In this document: one piece after another, positions 44,331-52,324 of the stretch
Layout of the letters: each line of letters begins with the position of its first letter
Numbering within the stretch: the first letter of the stretch is position 1
From: Nitrospira sp.
GTDB lineage: Bacteria; Nitrospirota; Nitrospiria; Nitrospirales; Nitrospiraceae
Assembly: GCA_018242665.1 (NCBI GenBank)
Contig: JAFEBL010000014.1
Location: 50,156-114,155, forward strand
DNA: 64,000 nucleotides
Direction of reading: 5' to 3'
The notes under the pieces: generated by a model
Seen by the model: only the letters and a program-made list of their open reading frames with translations
Told to the model about the DNA's origin: nothing
The model's database searches: none
Made by a program: the position numbers and the translations under genes

Positions 44331-44993
44331 CTGCGCATTGGTCACCGCGGAGCCTCCGGCCACGCTCCCGAAAATACGCTCGCGTCTATTTGGAAAGCTC
44401 GATCGCTCCATGTCGATTTTGCCGAAGTCGATCTCCGGGAAACCAGTGACGGCCATTTGGTGTTGTTGCACGATGACACCATCGATCGCACCACCAACAA
44501 ATCCGGCACACTCGCGGACCTGACACTGGAGCAAGTGCAGCGCCTTGATGCGGGCAACTGGCAACGCATTCCGACCTTGGAAGAAGCCCTCGACATCGCC
44601 GGACAGGCCATCGGCATCATTCTCGAGTTAAAGGTCGAAGGGATCGGAAACGAGGCCTGCGCCATCGTCAAACGCACCGGATTCTCAGGCCCGTTGATCT
44701 ATGCGTCGTTTTTAATCCCTGAACTGCATCGCGTGCGACAGGCTGATCCCAACGCGCGCCTCATGGTCCTCCACCATCGCCGCCTCCCGCCTGATCCGGT
44801 CGCAGACGTGCTCGCGCTGAATGCGCCCTACGTCGGCTTCCATTATTCGAGTATCACTCCCCCATTGCTCCAGGCCTATCACGATCTGGGACGGCAGGTC
44901 GTCACCTACACCGTCAATGAGCGACAGGACATTCAGCGGATGCGGGACATGGGCGTGGACGGCATCGTGTCCGATTATCCCGACCGTATCTGA
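44331..44993 (+). CDS. Glycerophosphodiester phosphodiesterase, unusual start
   Basis: The frame encodes the full core of a GDPD: RIGHRGASGHAPENTL, VDLRETSDGHLVLLHDDT and ILELK near the middle, with DMGVDGIVSDYP at the C-terminus. It hydrolyses glycerophosphodiesters. The conserved HRG..ENT motif begins by 44337, but no ATG, GTG or TTG is in frame between the upstream stop (about 44240) and 44456. The options are a CTG start at 44331, an ATC at 44319 (GAGG five bases upstream), or a frameshift from ATG 44269 in another frame. Size from 44331 is 220 residues, a little short. Confidence 0.75.
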   Translation: MRIGHRGASGHAPENTLASIWKARSLHVDFAEVDLRETSDGHLVLLHDDTIDRTTNKSGTLADLTLEQVQRLDAGNWQRIPTLEEALDIAGQAIGIILELKVEGIGNEACAIVKRTGFSGPLIYASFLIPELHRVRQADPNARLMVLHHRRLPPDPVADVLALNAPYVGFHYSSITPPLLQAYHDLGRQVVTYTVNERQDIQRMRDMGVDGIVSDYPDRI

Positions 44994-45190
44994 CTGAGAT
45001 TTTCGCAGGGTAGCCATGGCACGCCCCTCAGCCCCACGCCGCCGTGCTCATTGAGGTTGGGGCGCAATCTGACTGGGTTCACCACACAGTCGGCGAGCGG
45101 CCATGCCGTGCCTCTGGAAAGCTTGACGTCGAATCGCTGCTGGCAGGGGCGCCTGCGGAAGTGGAGGTGTATCAGGCCTTACAAAATGCC

Positions 45191-45280
45191 ACGGGCGACC
45201 CTACACTGCGGTGGGAGGTCGCCCGTAGATGGCGCTTGGGACGCCGTAGATCAATTAGATTGTCTGAATTCGCGGACCCG
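45191..45280 (+). repeat. Hairpin-plus-box unit 1
   Basis: ACGGGCGACC / GGTCGCCCGT (10-bp inverted repeat, 45191-45226) is followed directly by the box GATGGCGCTTGGGACGCCGT (from 45228) and a short shared tail (ATTGTCTGA, then GCGGACCCGT). The same order occurs at 45694-45770. Confidence 0.55.
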
Positions 45281-45387
45281 TTCGAGAAGACGGAGTGTCA
45301 GGAGGTTCGTCGGGGGAGCGCTGCTCCCAGGATTCAGGTGTGCCTCGTGGGATCTCAACCCTTCTTACGGTTCGGTGGCTGAATTCT

Positions 45388-45590
45388 GTCATCAGACAGT
45401 GCCATGAGGCACCAGCCAGCGAAGGATCGGTCGGCACGACCGACGATCAACCCGCCCTCATCTCTGCGGGCCGTTCTAGTCCGGCGGCGTAAGTTCTTCC
45501 ATCTGTGAACCTCCCCGGTTGAGGAGTGGCGAGGTTTCCCGAACAGGCGCGCACTGCTCATCGCCTCGTCACGGTGACACACAGCTCTTG
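45388..45590. other. Cluster of small hairpins
   Basis: From 45388, CTGTC-ATCA-GACAG, GTGCC-ATGA-GGCAC, TCGGTCG-GCA-CGACCGA and CCCGC-N10-GCGGG follow within about 90 bp, all perfect. CCTC-N7-GAGG, AGGCG-N12-CGCCT and GTCAC-G-GTGAC lie beyond. No ORF there is credible, so a structured RNA is possible. Confidence 0.35.
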
Positions 45591-45693
45591 AAACTCACAA
45601 TTCCCTCATACGCTCGTTAGAAAAACCTGTCAATAAAAAAATCGGCCCTAGGAAAATTTCCTCACCCTTGAAGATCCCTTCGCCTTTATACGA

Positions 45694-45770
45694 CACGGGC
45701 CCCCGCCGAAACGGGAGCCCGTGCGATGGCGCTTAGGACGCCGTGATTGAGAAATTGTTTGAGCGGCCCG
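45694..45770 (+). repeat. Hairpin-plus-box unit 2
   Basis: CACGGGC / GCCCGTG (45694-45723, with further inner pairing CCCG/CGGG) is followed by GATGGCGCTTAGGACGCCGT and by ATTGTTTGAGCGGCCCGT. It matches unit 1 in box and tail while the hairpin stems differ in sequence, suggesting that structure is conserved. Confidence 0.55.
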
Positions 45771-46165
45771 TGCATGACCAGCCGGGTCATTCAGCAGGAT
45801 ACCGATCTCGTCGTGAACAGGAAGGCTGCCCCGGTGGGGCGACACTATGCAATCTTCAACCGGTTTTTGGGCAACAGCAGGACGCCATCAAAGACGTGGC
45901 GTGTGGGAGATGCCTCACGGCATAGCCTGTGGAGAACCGGTCGATCAAGCCGACGAGAAATCCTGCCTTCAGCTCGGCAGGCCGTCCGGGCCAGGTGGAG
46001 TGGTATCGTTCATCAGCCACCCTCCTCTCTCGTGCGGGAATCCGTGGGAGATCTAGATGACAGCCGCGCGGTCTGCCCGGTCTCCCACCACGACGGTGAT
46101 GTCGGGCCGCAAATCCTATCTACGCTCCTCACCCCATTCTGTCAACAGAGCGTGGCACCGTGGCC

Positions 46166-46831
46166 TCAGTCTGGCCTGATCACGGCCAGGTCCTGTTTCT
46201 GGTAATCGGCAGGGGGGACGAACAACCGATCCGCCAGGGGCCGCGGTTCTATCTTCACGGCTTCCCAGCGCGCCTCTTCTTTGCCCTGGGCGTCACGATC
46301 CACGCCTTTGACCGGAAATCCTCCATCCTTGAACATCTCGCGCATCCATCCCGGCCACAGAGAAGCGCCACCCGCTTGCGCGGTCATCATCCCGAGCAAG
46401 GCCGTATTCCCAACCTCCTTCGCGATGCAGAATTCGCCGGTGCTGCCGTCCGATCGATCTTTCACGTGATAGACGTCACAGGGGTACCCAGCCACCGTTT
46501 CGCGTTTCCCGGTTCTGCTGATGACGACATCGTCGAACGACTGCGGCGGCGACGATGGCGCCGCAGTGGAAATTTCCAGATAGATTTTTTCGTCGTGACG
46601 AATGCTATACAGCACCTGCTTCTTGGCATCGAAAATCATGGCGCTTTGGTTCGTATCGGAGCCGGTTTCTTCAAACCGTAGCGCGTGGCCTTTGAACAGC
46701 CATTGCTGCTGCGCCGTGTCGCCCCCGCTCGTTTCCTTCAGGACAATGATGCCTTCGAAGTCGCCGGCCACCGCAACACCGGCCAGCCATGCGCTGCCCA
46801 AGAGAGCCAACAAGAGCGCACGCCCAGACAT
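46166..46831 (-). CDS. Exported DUF4412-type protein (second of pair)
   Basis: 221 residues with a signal peptide (LLLALLGSAWLAGVAVA) and a DUF4412-like body containing DFEGIIVLKETSGG, VLYSIRHDEKIYLEI and AGYPCDVYHVKD. Two cysteines (YPCDVYHV and EFCIAKEVG) may pair. A paralogue of the gene just upstream, with the same N-terminal motif GDFEGxxxxK. ATG overlaps the upstream stop by one base (TAATG), giving coupled translation. Confidence 0.75.
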   Translation of the reverse strand: MSGRALLLALLGSAWLAGVAVAGDFEGIIVLKETSGGDTAQQQWLFKGHALRFEETGSDTNQSAMIFDAKKQVLYSIRHDEKIYLEISTAAPSSPPQSFDDVVISRTGKRETVAGYPCDVYHVKDRSDGSTGEFCIAKEVGNTALLGMMTAQAGGASLWPGWMREMFKDGGFPVKGVDRDAQGKEEARWEAVKIEPRPLADRLFVPPADYQKQDLAVIRPD

Positions 46832-47727
46832 TATTGCCCGCCTTGCTGCTGTTGCTGCTTCTTCATCGCTTCGCCAAACTGTTTCATCAACTCCTTCATA
46901 TCCGGCGGCTGCTCATCGCCTCCTGGAGTCTCGCCTGCCTTACCTCGCGCCGCCCTCCGCTTCTTCATCTCCTCGATCATCTGGGACATATCGACGCCAC
47001 CCTGTCCTTGTTGCATCTGCTCACGCCCCGCCTTCATCCTGTTGGCAATCTCGCTTAAGTTTTGACGGGCATAGTCAGCAGGAACGATAAACAGATCGGC
47101 GTTGAGGCTCTTCTTCTCAATCCCGGTCACTTCGCTTCGGAACGATTCCTTCCCGTCCTCTCCATAGTTGATGGTCCGCAGTCCGAACCCGCCTTCCTTC
47201 GCCATCTGCTTGACCCAGGAAGGCTGTGAGGATTCCTGCACTCGCTTGGGATCCATGAAGGCCGTCGTACCCCGTCCAAACCCCTTTGCGACACAGATCT
47301 CATGCTCCACCTTCTTGGTCTGCTTGTCGCTTACCCGCCACACTTCGCAAGAGTAGCCGGCCACCTTGTCGGTCTTCCCCGTCCGGTCGACGGATTTTTT
47401 ATCAAGTTCTTCCTTCATGAGATCGCCCATTTTGCCTGCCGCGTCATCCAGGTTGAACTCCATGGCGACCTTCTTCTCTGAATTCAACATGACCATCGTC
47501 CGCTTCTGCCCGTCCATGATCATCACGTGAGTCCGGCCGTCCTCCCGCTTGCGTTCCATTCGCGCCATATCACCTTTCACATACCAATCCATGGGGGTCC
47601 CGGTGCCACCCATATCGAGATGCGTCGTCTTCATATGGAGCACGCCTTCGAAATCTCCGGCCTGCGAAAGCGCCGGGACACACAGGATCGCGATCACAAG
47701 GGGGAGCGCACGGGTGAAGATGTTCAT
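46831..47727 (-). CDS. Exported DUF4412-type protein (first of pair)
   Basis: 298 residues: signal peptide (IFTRALPLVIAILCVPALSQA), then GDFEGVLHMKTTHLDMGG, VAGYSCEVWRVSD and EICVAKGFGRG. The body follows the same order as the downstream paralogue, but a C-terminal Gln-rich tail (MKKQQQQQGGQ) is added after a Met/Lys-rich segment. GGAG lies nine bases before ATG 47727. DUF4412 proteins are secreted and of unknown role; the pair arose by duplication. Confidence 0.78.
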   Translation of the reverse strand: MNIFTRALPLVIAILCVPALSQAGDFEGVLHMKTTHLDMGGTGTPMDWYVKGDMARMERKREDGRTHVMIMDGQKRTMVMLNSEKKVAMEFNLDDAAGKMGDLMKEELDKKSVDRTGKTDKVAGYSCEVWRVSDKQTKKVEHEICVAKGFGRGTTAFMDPKRVQESSQPSWVKQMAKEGGFGLRTINYGEDGKESFRSEVTGIEKKSLNADLFIVPADYARQNLSEIANRMKAGREQMQQGQGGVDMSQMIEEMKKRRAARGKAGETPGGDEQPPDMKELMKQFGEAMKKQQQQQGGQ

Positions 47728-47814
47728 GACGTGGGACTCCAAATTAGAGTGGCCGAGAAGACGGGCCCCCAGTGTACTCCAGGGGTGGCAACGAATCCAG
47801 ACGCGAGCCGGCGC

Positions 47815-48633
47815 TCAATGGATCTTCAACTTGTCGAAATTCACGCCTTTGGGTGCCGGTGCCGGGGAGAGCTTCATCGCCGTGAGGGCCTGGACGAGGA
47901 GTTCCGCCACCACCAGGTTGCGGTACCACTTCCGATTCGCCGGCACGATATACCACGGTGCCCGCTCCGTACTCGTTGCCGCAATGACCTCCTCGAAGGC
48001 GGTCGTGTAGGCCCCCCACAGTTTGCGCTCCTCAAGATCGCCGGAATTCCATTTCCAGCGTTTGTCCGGGTCGCGTATACGGGATTCCAGCCGGGCTTTC
48101 TGCTCAGCCTTGGAGATGTGCAAAAAGACCTTGAGAATCGCCGTCCCTTGCTCCACCAACAGTTCCTCAAATTCCCGGATCTGACCAAAACGCCGCTCGG
48201 CCTCCTTGTCAGAAATCCAGCCGTGCACGCGCGTGATCAACACGTCTTCATAGTGCGAGCGGTTAAAAATGCCGATCTGGCCCTTGGCCGGCACCTTTTG
48301 ATGCACGCGCCAAAGAAAATCGTGAGACCGTTCCTCGGCGGACGGGGCTTTGAACGACACGACGGTACAACCTTGGGGATTCACGCCTGACATCACATGG
48401 CGGATGGTGCCGTCCTTTCCACTCGTATCCATGCCTTGCAGGACGAGGAGCAACGCCCGGGAACCATTGGCGTACAGCCGTTCCTGGAGCTGATCCAGCG
48501 TGGCGATGACTGTGGTCGTATCCAATTTGGCCTTGGCTTTCCCCTTATCATGCTTGTGATAGCGCCCGGTGTCGTCGGGATCGAACTGCGCCAGCGCAAC
48601 GTTGCCTCCAGGCTTGATGCGATACCCATTCAT
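47815..48633 (-). CDS. Polyphosphate kinase 2 family protein
   Basis: 272 residues. Walker A is LVLQGMDTSGKDGTIRHV and Walker B is GQIGIFNRSHYEDVLITRVH, both standard for PPK2. Other family stretches are VVSFKAPSAEERSHDFLWRVH, RWKWNSGDLEERKLW and APWYIVPANRKWYRNLVVAEL. It transfers phosphate between polyphosphate and nucleotides. AAGGAG is seven bases before ATG 48633; the open frame upstream of it is not needed. Subclass (ADP or GDP acceptor) cannot be told from sequence alone. Confidence 0.92.
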   Translation of the reverse strand: MNGYRIKPGGNVALAQFDPDDTGRYHKHDKGKAKAKLDTTTVIATLDQLQERLYANGSRALLLVLQGMDTSGKDGTIRHVMSGVNPQGCTVVSFKAPSAEERSHDFLWRVHQKVPAKGQIGIFNRSHYEDVLITRVHGWISDKEAERRFGQIREFEELLVEQGTAILKVFLHISKAEQKARLESRIRDPDKRWKWNSGDLEERKLWGAYTTAFEEVIAATSTERAPWYIVPANRKWYRNLVVAELLVQALTAMKLSPAPAPKGVNFDKLKIH

Positions 48634-48778
48634 GCCATCACTCCTTCCCTGTTCGGTCATCCCACACTTCTTGCCGGGCGAATCGCGGAATTTTTTCAGC
48701 TGCCTGCCCTTGCTTGAACGGGACATGGCCTTCTGTGATACAAAACGAGGTTATTACCCATTTAAGGAGGCGTCAGTC

Positions 48779-49264
48779 ATGCTCAAGGAAGTGACCGGAG
48801 ACATCCTGCTATCCACCGCCGGGGCTATCGCGCACGGGATTGCCCCGCACGATAATTTCAAGCAGGGCTTGGCGTTATCCCTTCGCGAGCAATGGCCGGG
48901 GATGTACAAGGATTTCCGACATTACTGCCAGACCTACAATCCAAAAACAGGGGGCGCCTGGTCATGGAAGGGCCCGAATTCCCCAGTCATCATCAATCTC
49001 TTCACGCAAGAACCACCCGCCAGCGACCACGATCGTCCCGGCAAGGCGACTCTGCCCAATGTCAATCATGCGCTTCAAGCGCTGAAAAAGGAACTGCTGG
49101 AACATCAGGTGAAGAGCCTGGCGCTGCCGCGACTGGCCACGGGTGTGGGTGGGCTGGAATGGGAGAAGGTCTATCCGCTCCTTCAGCAGGCGCTGAAAGA
49201 CCTGAACATTCCCGTCTACGTGTATGGCCTGTACAAAAAAGGCGTGGCCGCGCAAGAAGCCTAG
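48779..49264 (+). CDS. Macro-domain protein
   Basis: 161 residues. VTGDILLSTAGAIAHGIAPHDNF is the ADP-ribose-binding loop region and LPRLATGVGGLEWEKVYPLL the second motif, close to the DarG/TARG1-type macro domains (ATGxGGLxW). Such domains bind or remove ADP-ribose, so hydrolase activity is likely. No DarT toxin gene adjoins. AAGGAGG is eight bases before ATG 48779. Its stop overlaps that of otsB on the other strand. Confidence 0.85.
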   Translation: MLKEVTGDILLSTAGAIAHGIAPHDNFKQGLALSLREQWPGMYKDFRHYCQTYNPKTGGAWSWKGPNSPVIINLFTQEPPASDHDRPGKATLPNVNHALQALKKELLEHQVKSLALPRLATGVGGLEWEKVYPLLQQALKDLNIPVYVYGLYKKGVAAQEA

Positions 49265-50034
49265 GCTGAAATGGCGCGGGCGCGCGCCTCGGTGAGATAC
49301 TGCAACAACGGCCCGATTTGCGACTGCCGCGTGAGGTACCATTGCGCGGCGGTCGCCGCCTTCTTCCCCACGCGCACCGACAGGATGCGCTCGTCCGGCA
49401 ACGAAAAGACATCCTCGTCGGTATCATCATCGCCCACATAGAGCGCCGCAGAGCTCTGAAGCTGGTGCATCAATTCCAGCATGGCCGTTCCCTTGTGCAG
49501 ATTGCCGGAGGGAATCGCATTCACCACGGCTTTTCCCATCACCAGCCGAGGGGCCGGCAACAGCGTCGAAACCGTATGGAAGATCGCTTCGCGCGCGGCG
49601 GGCGGGGAGCAGGCTTGCCGGTAGTGGAAAGTCAGCGAATATATTTTATCCTCCACCACGACCCCGGCTCGTGTCAGATCAGCTTCGGCCTTGGCGACCG
49701 ATTTGAGCCAGGCAACACAACAATCCTTTGCCTGTTGCATGACTCGCTCCGACGCATGCAGGCCTTCCAGCCCGTGATTGCCGATCAAGTGGGCGGGGAT
49801 GCCGTCCACCCGGGGACGCAGGTCATCCAGGGAACGTCCGGAAATGACGGCGGTCGGCGCGACCGCCGCCAGGGCATGCAGTGCCTGGCGTGTGGGGTCC
49901 GAGAGGCCGGCGCCATGCCGGTCCTGTACGATGCGGGCCAGCGTCCCATCGAAATCAAAGGCAAATAAGGCTCCCGCCTGACCCGCCAGACGATCGAGAA
50001 GGCGCTTGCCTGGAGCGCTGAGCAGGTCGTGCAT
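49261..50034 (-). CDS. otsB: Trehalose-6-phosphate phosphatase
   Basis: 257 residues of the HAD superfamily: nucleophile motif FAFDFDGTLARIV (DxDGT), VISGRSLDDLRPRV, NHGLEGL, and YVGDDDTDEDVFSL (GDDxxD). It removes phosphate from trehalose-6-phosphate. ATG 50034 lies 8 bp after the otsA stop, so otsA and otsB form one transcript. The open frame extends further upstream but overlaps otsA. Confidence 0.94.
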   Translation of the reverse strand: MHDLLSAPGKRLLDRLAGQAGALFAFDFDGTLARIVQDRHGAGLSDPTRQALHALAAVAPTAVISGRSLDDLRPRVDGIPAHLIGNHGLEGLHASERVMQQAKDCCVAWLKSVAKAEADLTRAGVVVEDKIYSLTFHYRQACSPPAAREAIFHTVSTLLPAPRLVMGKAVVNAIPSGNLHKGTAMLELMHQLQSSAALYVGDDDTDEDVFSLPDERILSVRVGKKAATAAQWYLTRQSQIGPLLQYLTEARARAISA

Positions 50035-50042
50035 CGGTGGGA

Positions 50043-52274
50043 TTACCGTCCCCGTCCTGAAGCTTGCCCCACCTGCTTCATCACACGAATGCGACGGCGC
50101 ATTCTGGCCGCATCCATGAGCATACGTCCCGCCCACCGATACACGTTGAACTCCTGAATCAGCCCGCGCATGCTGCGCATACGGGCACGCTGCTCCTTGG
50201 GCGTCATCGAGAGCGCCATATGCAAGGCCGCCGCGCATTGATCGATATCGTACGGGTTGACCACCAGCGCCTCGGGCAGTTCCTGCGCCGCGCCGGTAAA
50301 CTGGCTGAGGATAAGGACACCCTGCTCATCGTCACGCGCCGCAATGAATTCCTTCGCCACCAAATTCATTCCATCGTGCAGGCTCGTGACAAAACACAAC
50401 TCCGACGCCCGATAGTACTCATACACATCCGGCGGCTCATGGTGCTTCACCTTCAAGACGATGGGCTCATACCCTTCACGGCCGAACCGTTTGTTGATCC
50501 GTTCCGCCAGGGCATAGACCTGATCGTGGAAGTGTTGGTACTGGTCGATGATCGTCCGGCTCGGCGCCGCAATCTGAATGAACGAAAACTTGCCGACCCA
50601 CTCCGGCTGCAGTTCGAACAATCGCTCGACGGCAAGAAATCGTTCGATGATGCCCTTCGTATAGTCCAAGCGGTCCACACCAATGCCCACGAGCCGGTCC
50701 GGCCCCATGGCATGCCGCTCGCGGATGTGCACCCGACAGTCGGGCACGGGCCGTTGATTTTCGAGCCAACGCGACGGCCACTCGATGGAAATCGGGTAGG
50801 GGTTCACCGCCGTCAGCCGACCGCCGTACGACACGGTGGAGGAGTCACGGTCGATGCGCGCTTCCAAAATACGGTCGATGCAGGACAGGAAATGGTTCCC
50901 GTGTTCGCGGGTGTGAAACCCGACGATGCTGCTCCCGAGCAATCCTTCCAGAATCTCCTGCCGCCAGGGACAAATGCCGTAACTCTCAGAGTTGGGCCAG
51001 GGAATATGCCAGAACATGATGATGGTGGCGTTCGGCAACTTTTCCCGCACCATTTTCGGTAGGAGCGCGAAGTGATAATCCTGCACCAACACGACCGGGT
51101 CATCCGTCTTGGCTTCTTCCACCACGGCCTGCGCGAACCGGGCGTTGACGGCGACATACTGTTCCCAATCCGACGTGCGAAACGTCGGCCGCACATGCGC
51201 ATTGTGGCAGAGCGGCCAGAGCCCTTCGTTGGAGAAGCCATAGTAAAATCCGGACTCCTCATCCGGCGACAGCCAAATCCGACGAATATCATAGGAGGGA
51301 TGGTCCGGCGGCACCCGCACGTGATCACGGCTATCGACCACTTCACGATCGGCCGATCCGTTGCCATGGGCGATCCACACGCCCGAGCAGGCCCGCATCA
51401 CCGGCTCCAGGGCAGACACCAACCCGCTGGCCGGCAATTGCACTTCGACCTTCTGGCCCCGCCGATTGTGAATGTAGGGTTGGCGATTCGATACGATCAG
51501 GATTTCATCGCCGGACAGATGTTCGTGGAGAATGGTCTTCAGGCTGGCAGGACTCCAGGTAATCTGGCTTTCATCCCGCATGCGGCGATCGGCTTCCAGT
51601 TCCCTCACCAACGCATGGAGGTCCTGCGCGACGGGATGCAACTCAGCGGAATGCGCCTGACTGGATTCAGCCGGTAAGCCTTTGCTGGTCAACATCGCTC
51701 GCACTCCGGCGACCCACCCGCGCCAACTCAGTTGCGCGACCAGCACGGTGACAGCCGAAATGACCCCGGCGAGACCGACGAACAAATAGAAGATGTACCA
51801 TTTGGTATCGGTGCTGCGCTGATGCACGAAACTCATGTCGTGGACCAGCATGAGCCGGCCTTGAACCTTGCCGGCCGATTGAATGGTCGCGACCACCACA
51901 TGGAGCGGCCCCTGCGCAAAGTCCACGACTTCAGAGGAACCGGGGGCCAAGTGTGCCAGGCTTTCGCAGGACAATTGATCGGGGTAGGTCAGCGTCTGGT
52001 AGAGCAGACGTTGCTGCATATCGCAAAAGCCCAACGCATACAACCGCTCATCCTGAATCACTTTATGGAAGTAGGCAAAAATCTTCGTGCGCGAGCGGGA
52101 GACCACGAGGTCCGCCAGCGGCACTTCCATCGTGCTGGCCAGCAACTTCGACCGGCTCTCAAGGTCGCGCGTGAACCACTTCAGCGTGAGCGAATCCACC
52201 AACGGCACCACGCTGTAGGCCACGACGCCCAGGACCAGCAACAAGGGAAGAATAAACCGGAGGGACAGTCGCAT
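50043..52274 (-). CDS. otsA: Membrane-anchored sensor-domain fused trehalose-6-phosphate synthase
   Basis: 743 residues, about 250 more than classical OtsA. Residues 1-190 contain TM1 (about 6-27), an extracytoplasmic segment of about 130 residues and TM2 (about 158-182), like the front end of a membrane sensor. A linker leads to a GT20 catalytic domain (about 255-725): LIVSNRQPYIHNRRG, VQDYHFALLPKMVREKLP, MFWHIPWPNSESYG, GVDRLDYTKGIIERFLAVE and SLHDGMNLVAKEF. It makes trehalose-6-phosphate from UDP- or ADP-glucose and glucose-6-phosphate. Fusion to a sensor suggests control of synthesis by an external signal such as osmotic stress. AGGAG precedes ATG 52274. Confidence 0.88.
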   Translation of the reverse strand: MRLSLRFILPLLLVLGVVAYSVVPLVDSLTLKWFTRDLESRSKLLASTMEVPLADLVVSRSRTKIFAYFHKVIQDERLYALGFCDMQQRLLYQTLTYPDQLSCESLAHLAPGSSEVVDFAQGPLHVVVATIQSAGKVQGRLMLVHDMSFVHQRSTDTKWYIFYLFVGLAGVISAVTVLVAQLSWRGWVAGVRAMLTSKGLPAESSQAHSAELHPVAQDLHALVRELEADRRMRDESQITWSPASLKTILHEHLSGDEILIVSNRQPYIHNRRGQKVEVQLPASGLVSALEPVMRACSGVWIAHGNGSADREVVDSRDHVRVPPDHPSYDIRRIWLSPDEESGFYYGFSNEGLWPLCHNAHVRPTFRTSDWEQYVAVNARFAQAVVEEAKTDDPVVLVQDYHFALLPKMVREKLPNATIIMFWHIPWPNSESYGICPWRQEILEGLLGSSIVGFHTREHGNHFLSCIDRILEARIDRDSSTVSYGGRLTAVNPYPISIEWPSRWLENQRPVPDCRVHIRERHAMGPDRLVGIGVDRLDYTKGIIERFLAVERLFELQPEWVGKFSFIQIAAPSRTIIDQYQHFHDQVYALAERINKRFGREGYEPIVLKVKHHEPPDVYEYYRASELCFVTSLHDGMNLVAKEFIAARDDEQGVLILSQFTGAAQELPEALVVNPYDIDQCAAALHMALSMTPKEQRARMRSMRGLIQEFNVYRWAGRMLMDAARMRRRIRVMKQVGQASGRGR

Positions 52275-52324
52275 GTTTGCTCCTGCAGTTTACTTTGCGA
52301 TCAAAATCTCTTATGGTTTGGGGC

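Larger units (their letters stand above)
44994..46165. other. 1.2-kb region without a convincing gene, rich in inverted repeats
   Basis: Frames on both strands here (up to about 150 residues) lack recognisable motifs or good ribosome-binding sites. The region contains two related hairpin-plus-box units (45191-45280 and 45694-45770), a run of small hairpins (45388-45590) and long low-complexity stretches. It could hold structured RNAs or decayed transposon ends. Confidence 0.5.

Noticed and set aside
45044..45407. Two overlapping plus-strand frames of about 115 codons
   Set aside because: They cross the hairpin-plus-box unit in two frames, with neither showing conserved motifs.
45747..46205. 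152-codon frame in the gene-free region
   Set aside because: Composition is rich in Ser/Arg without order, no ribosome-binding site, overlaps a hairpin unit and runs into the DUF4412 gene.
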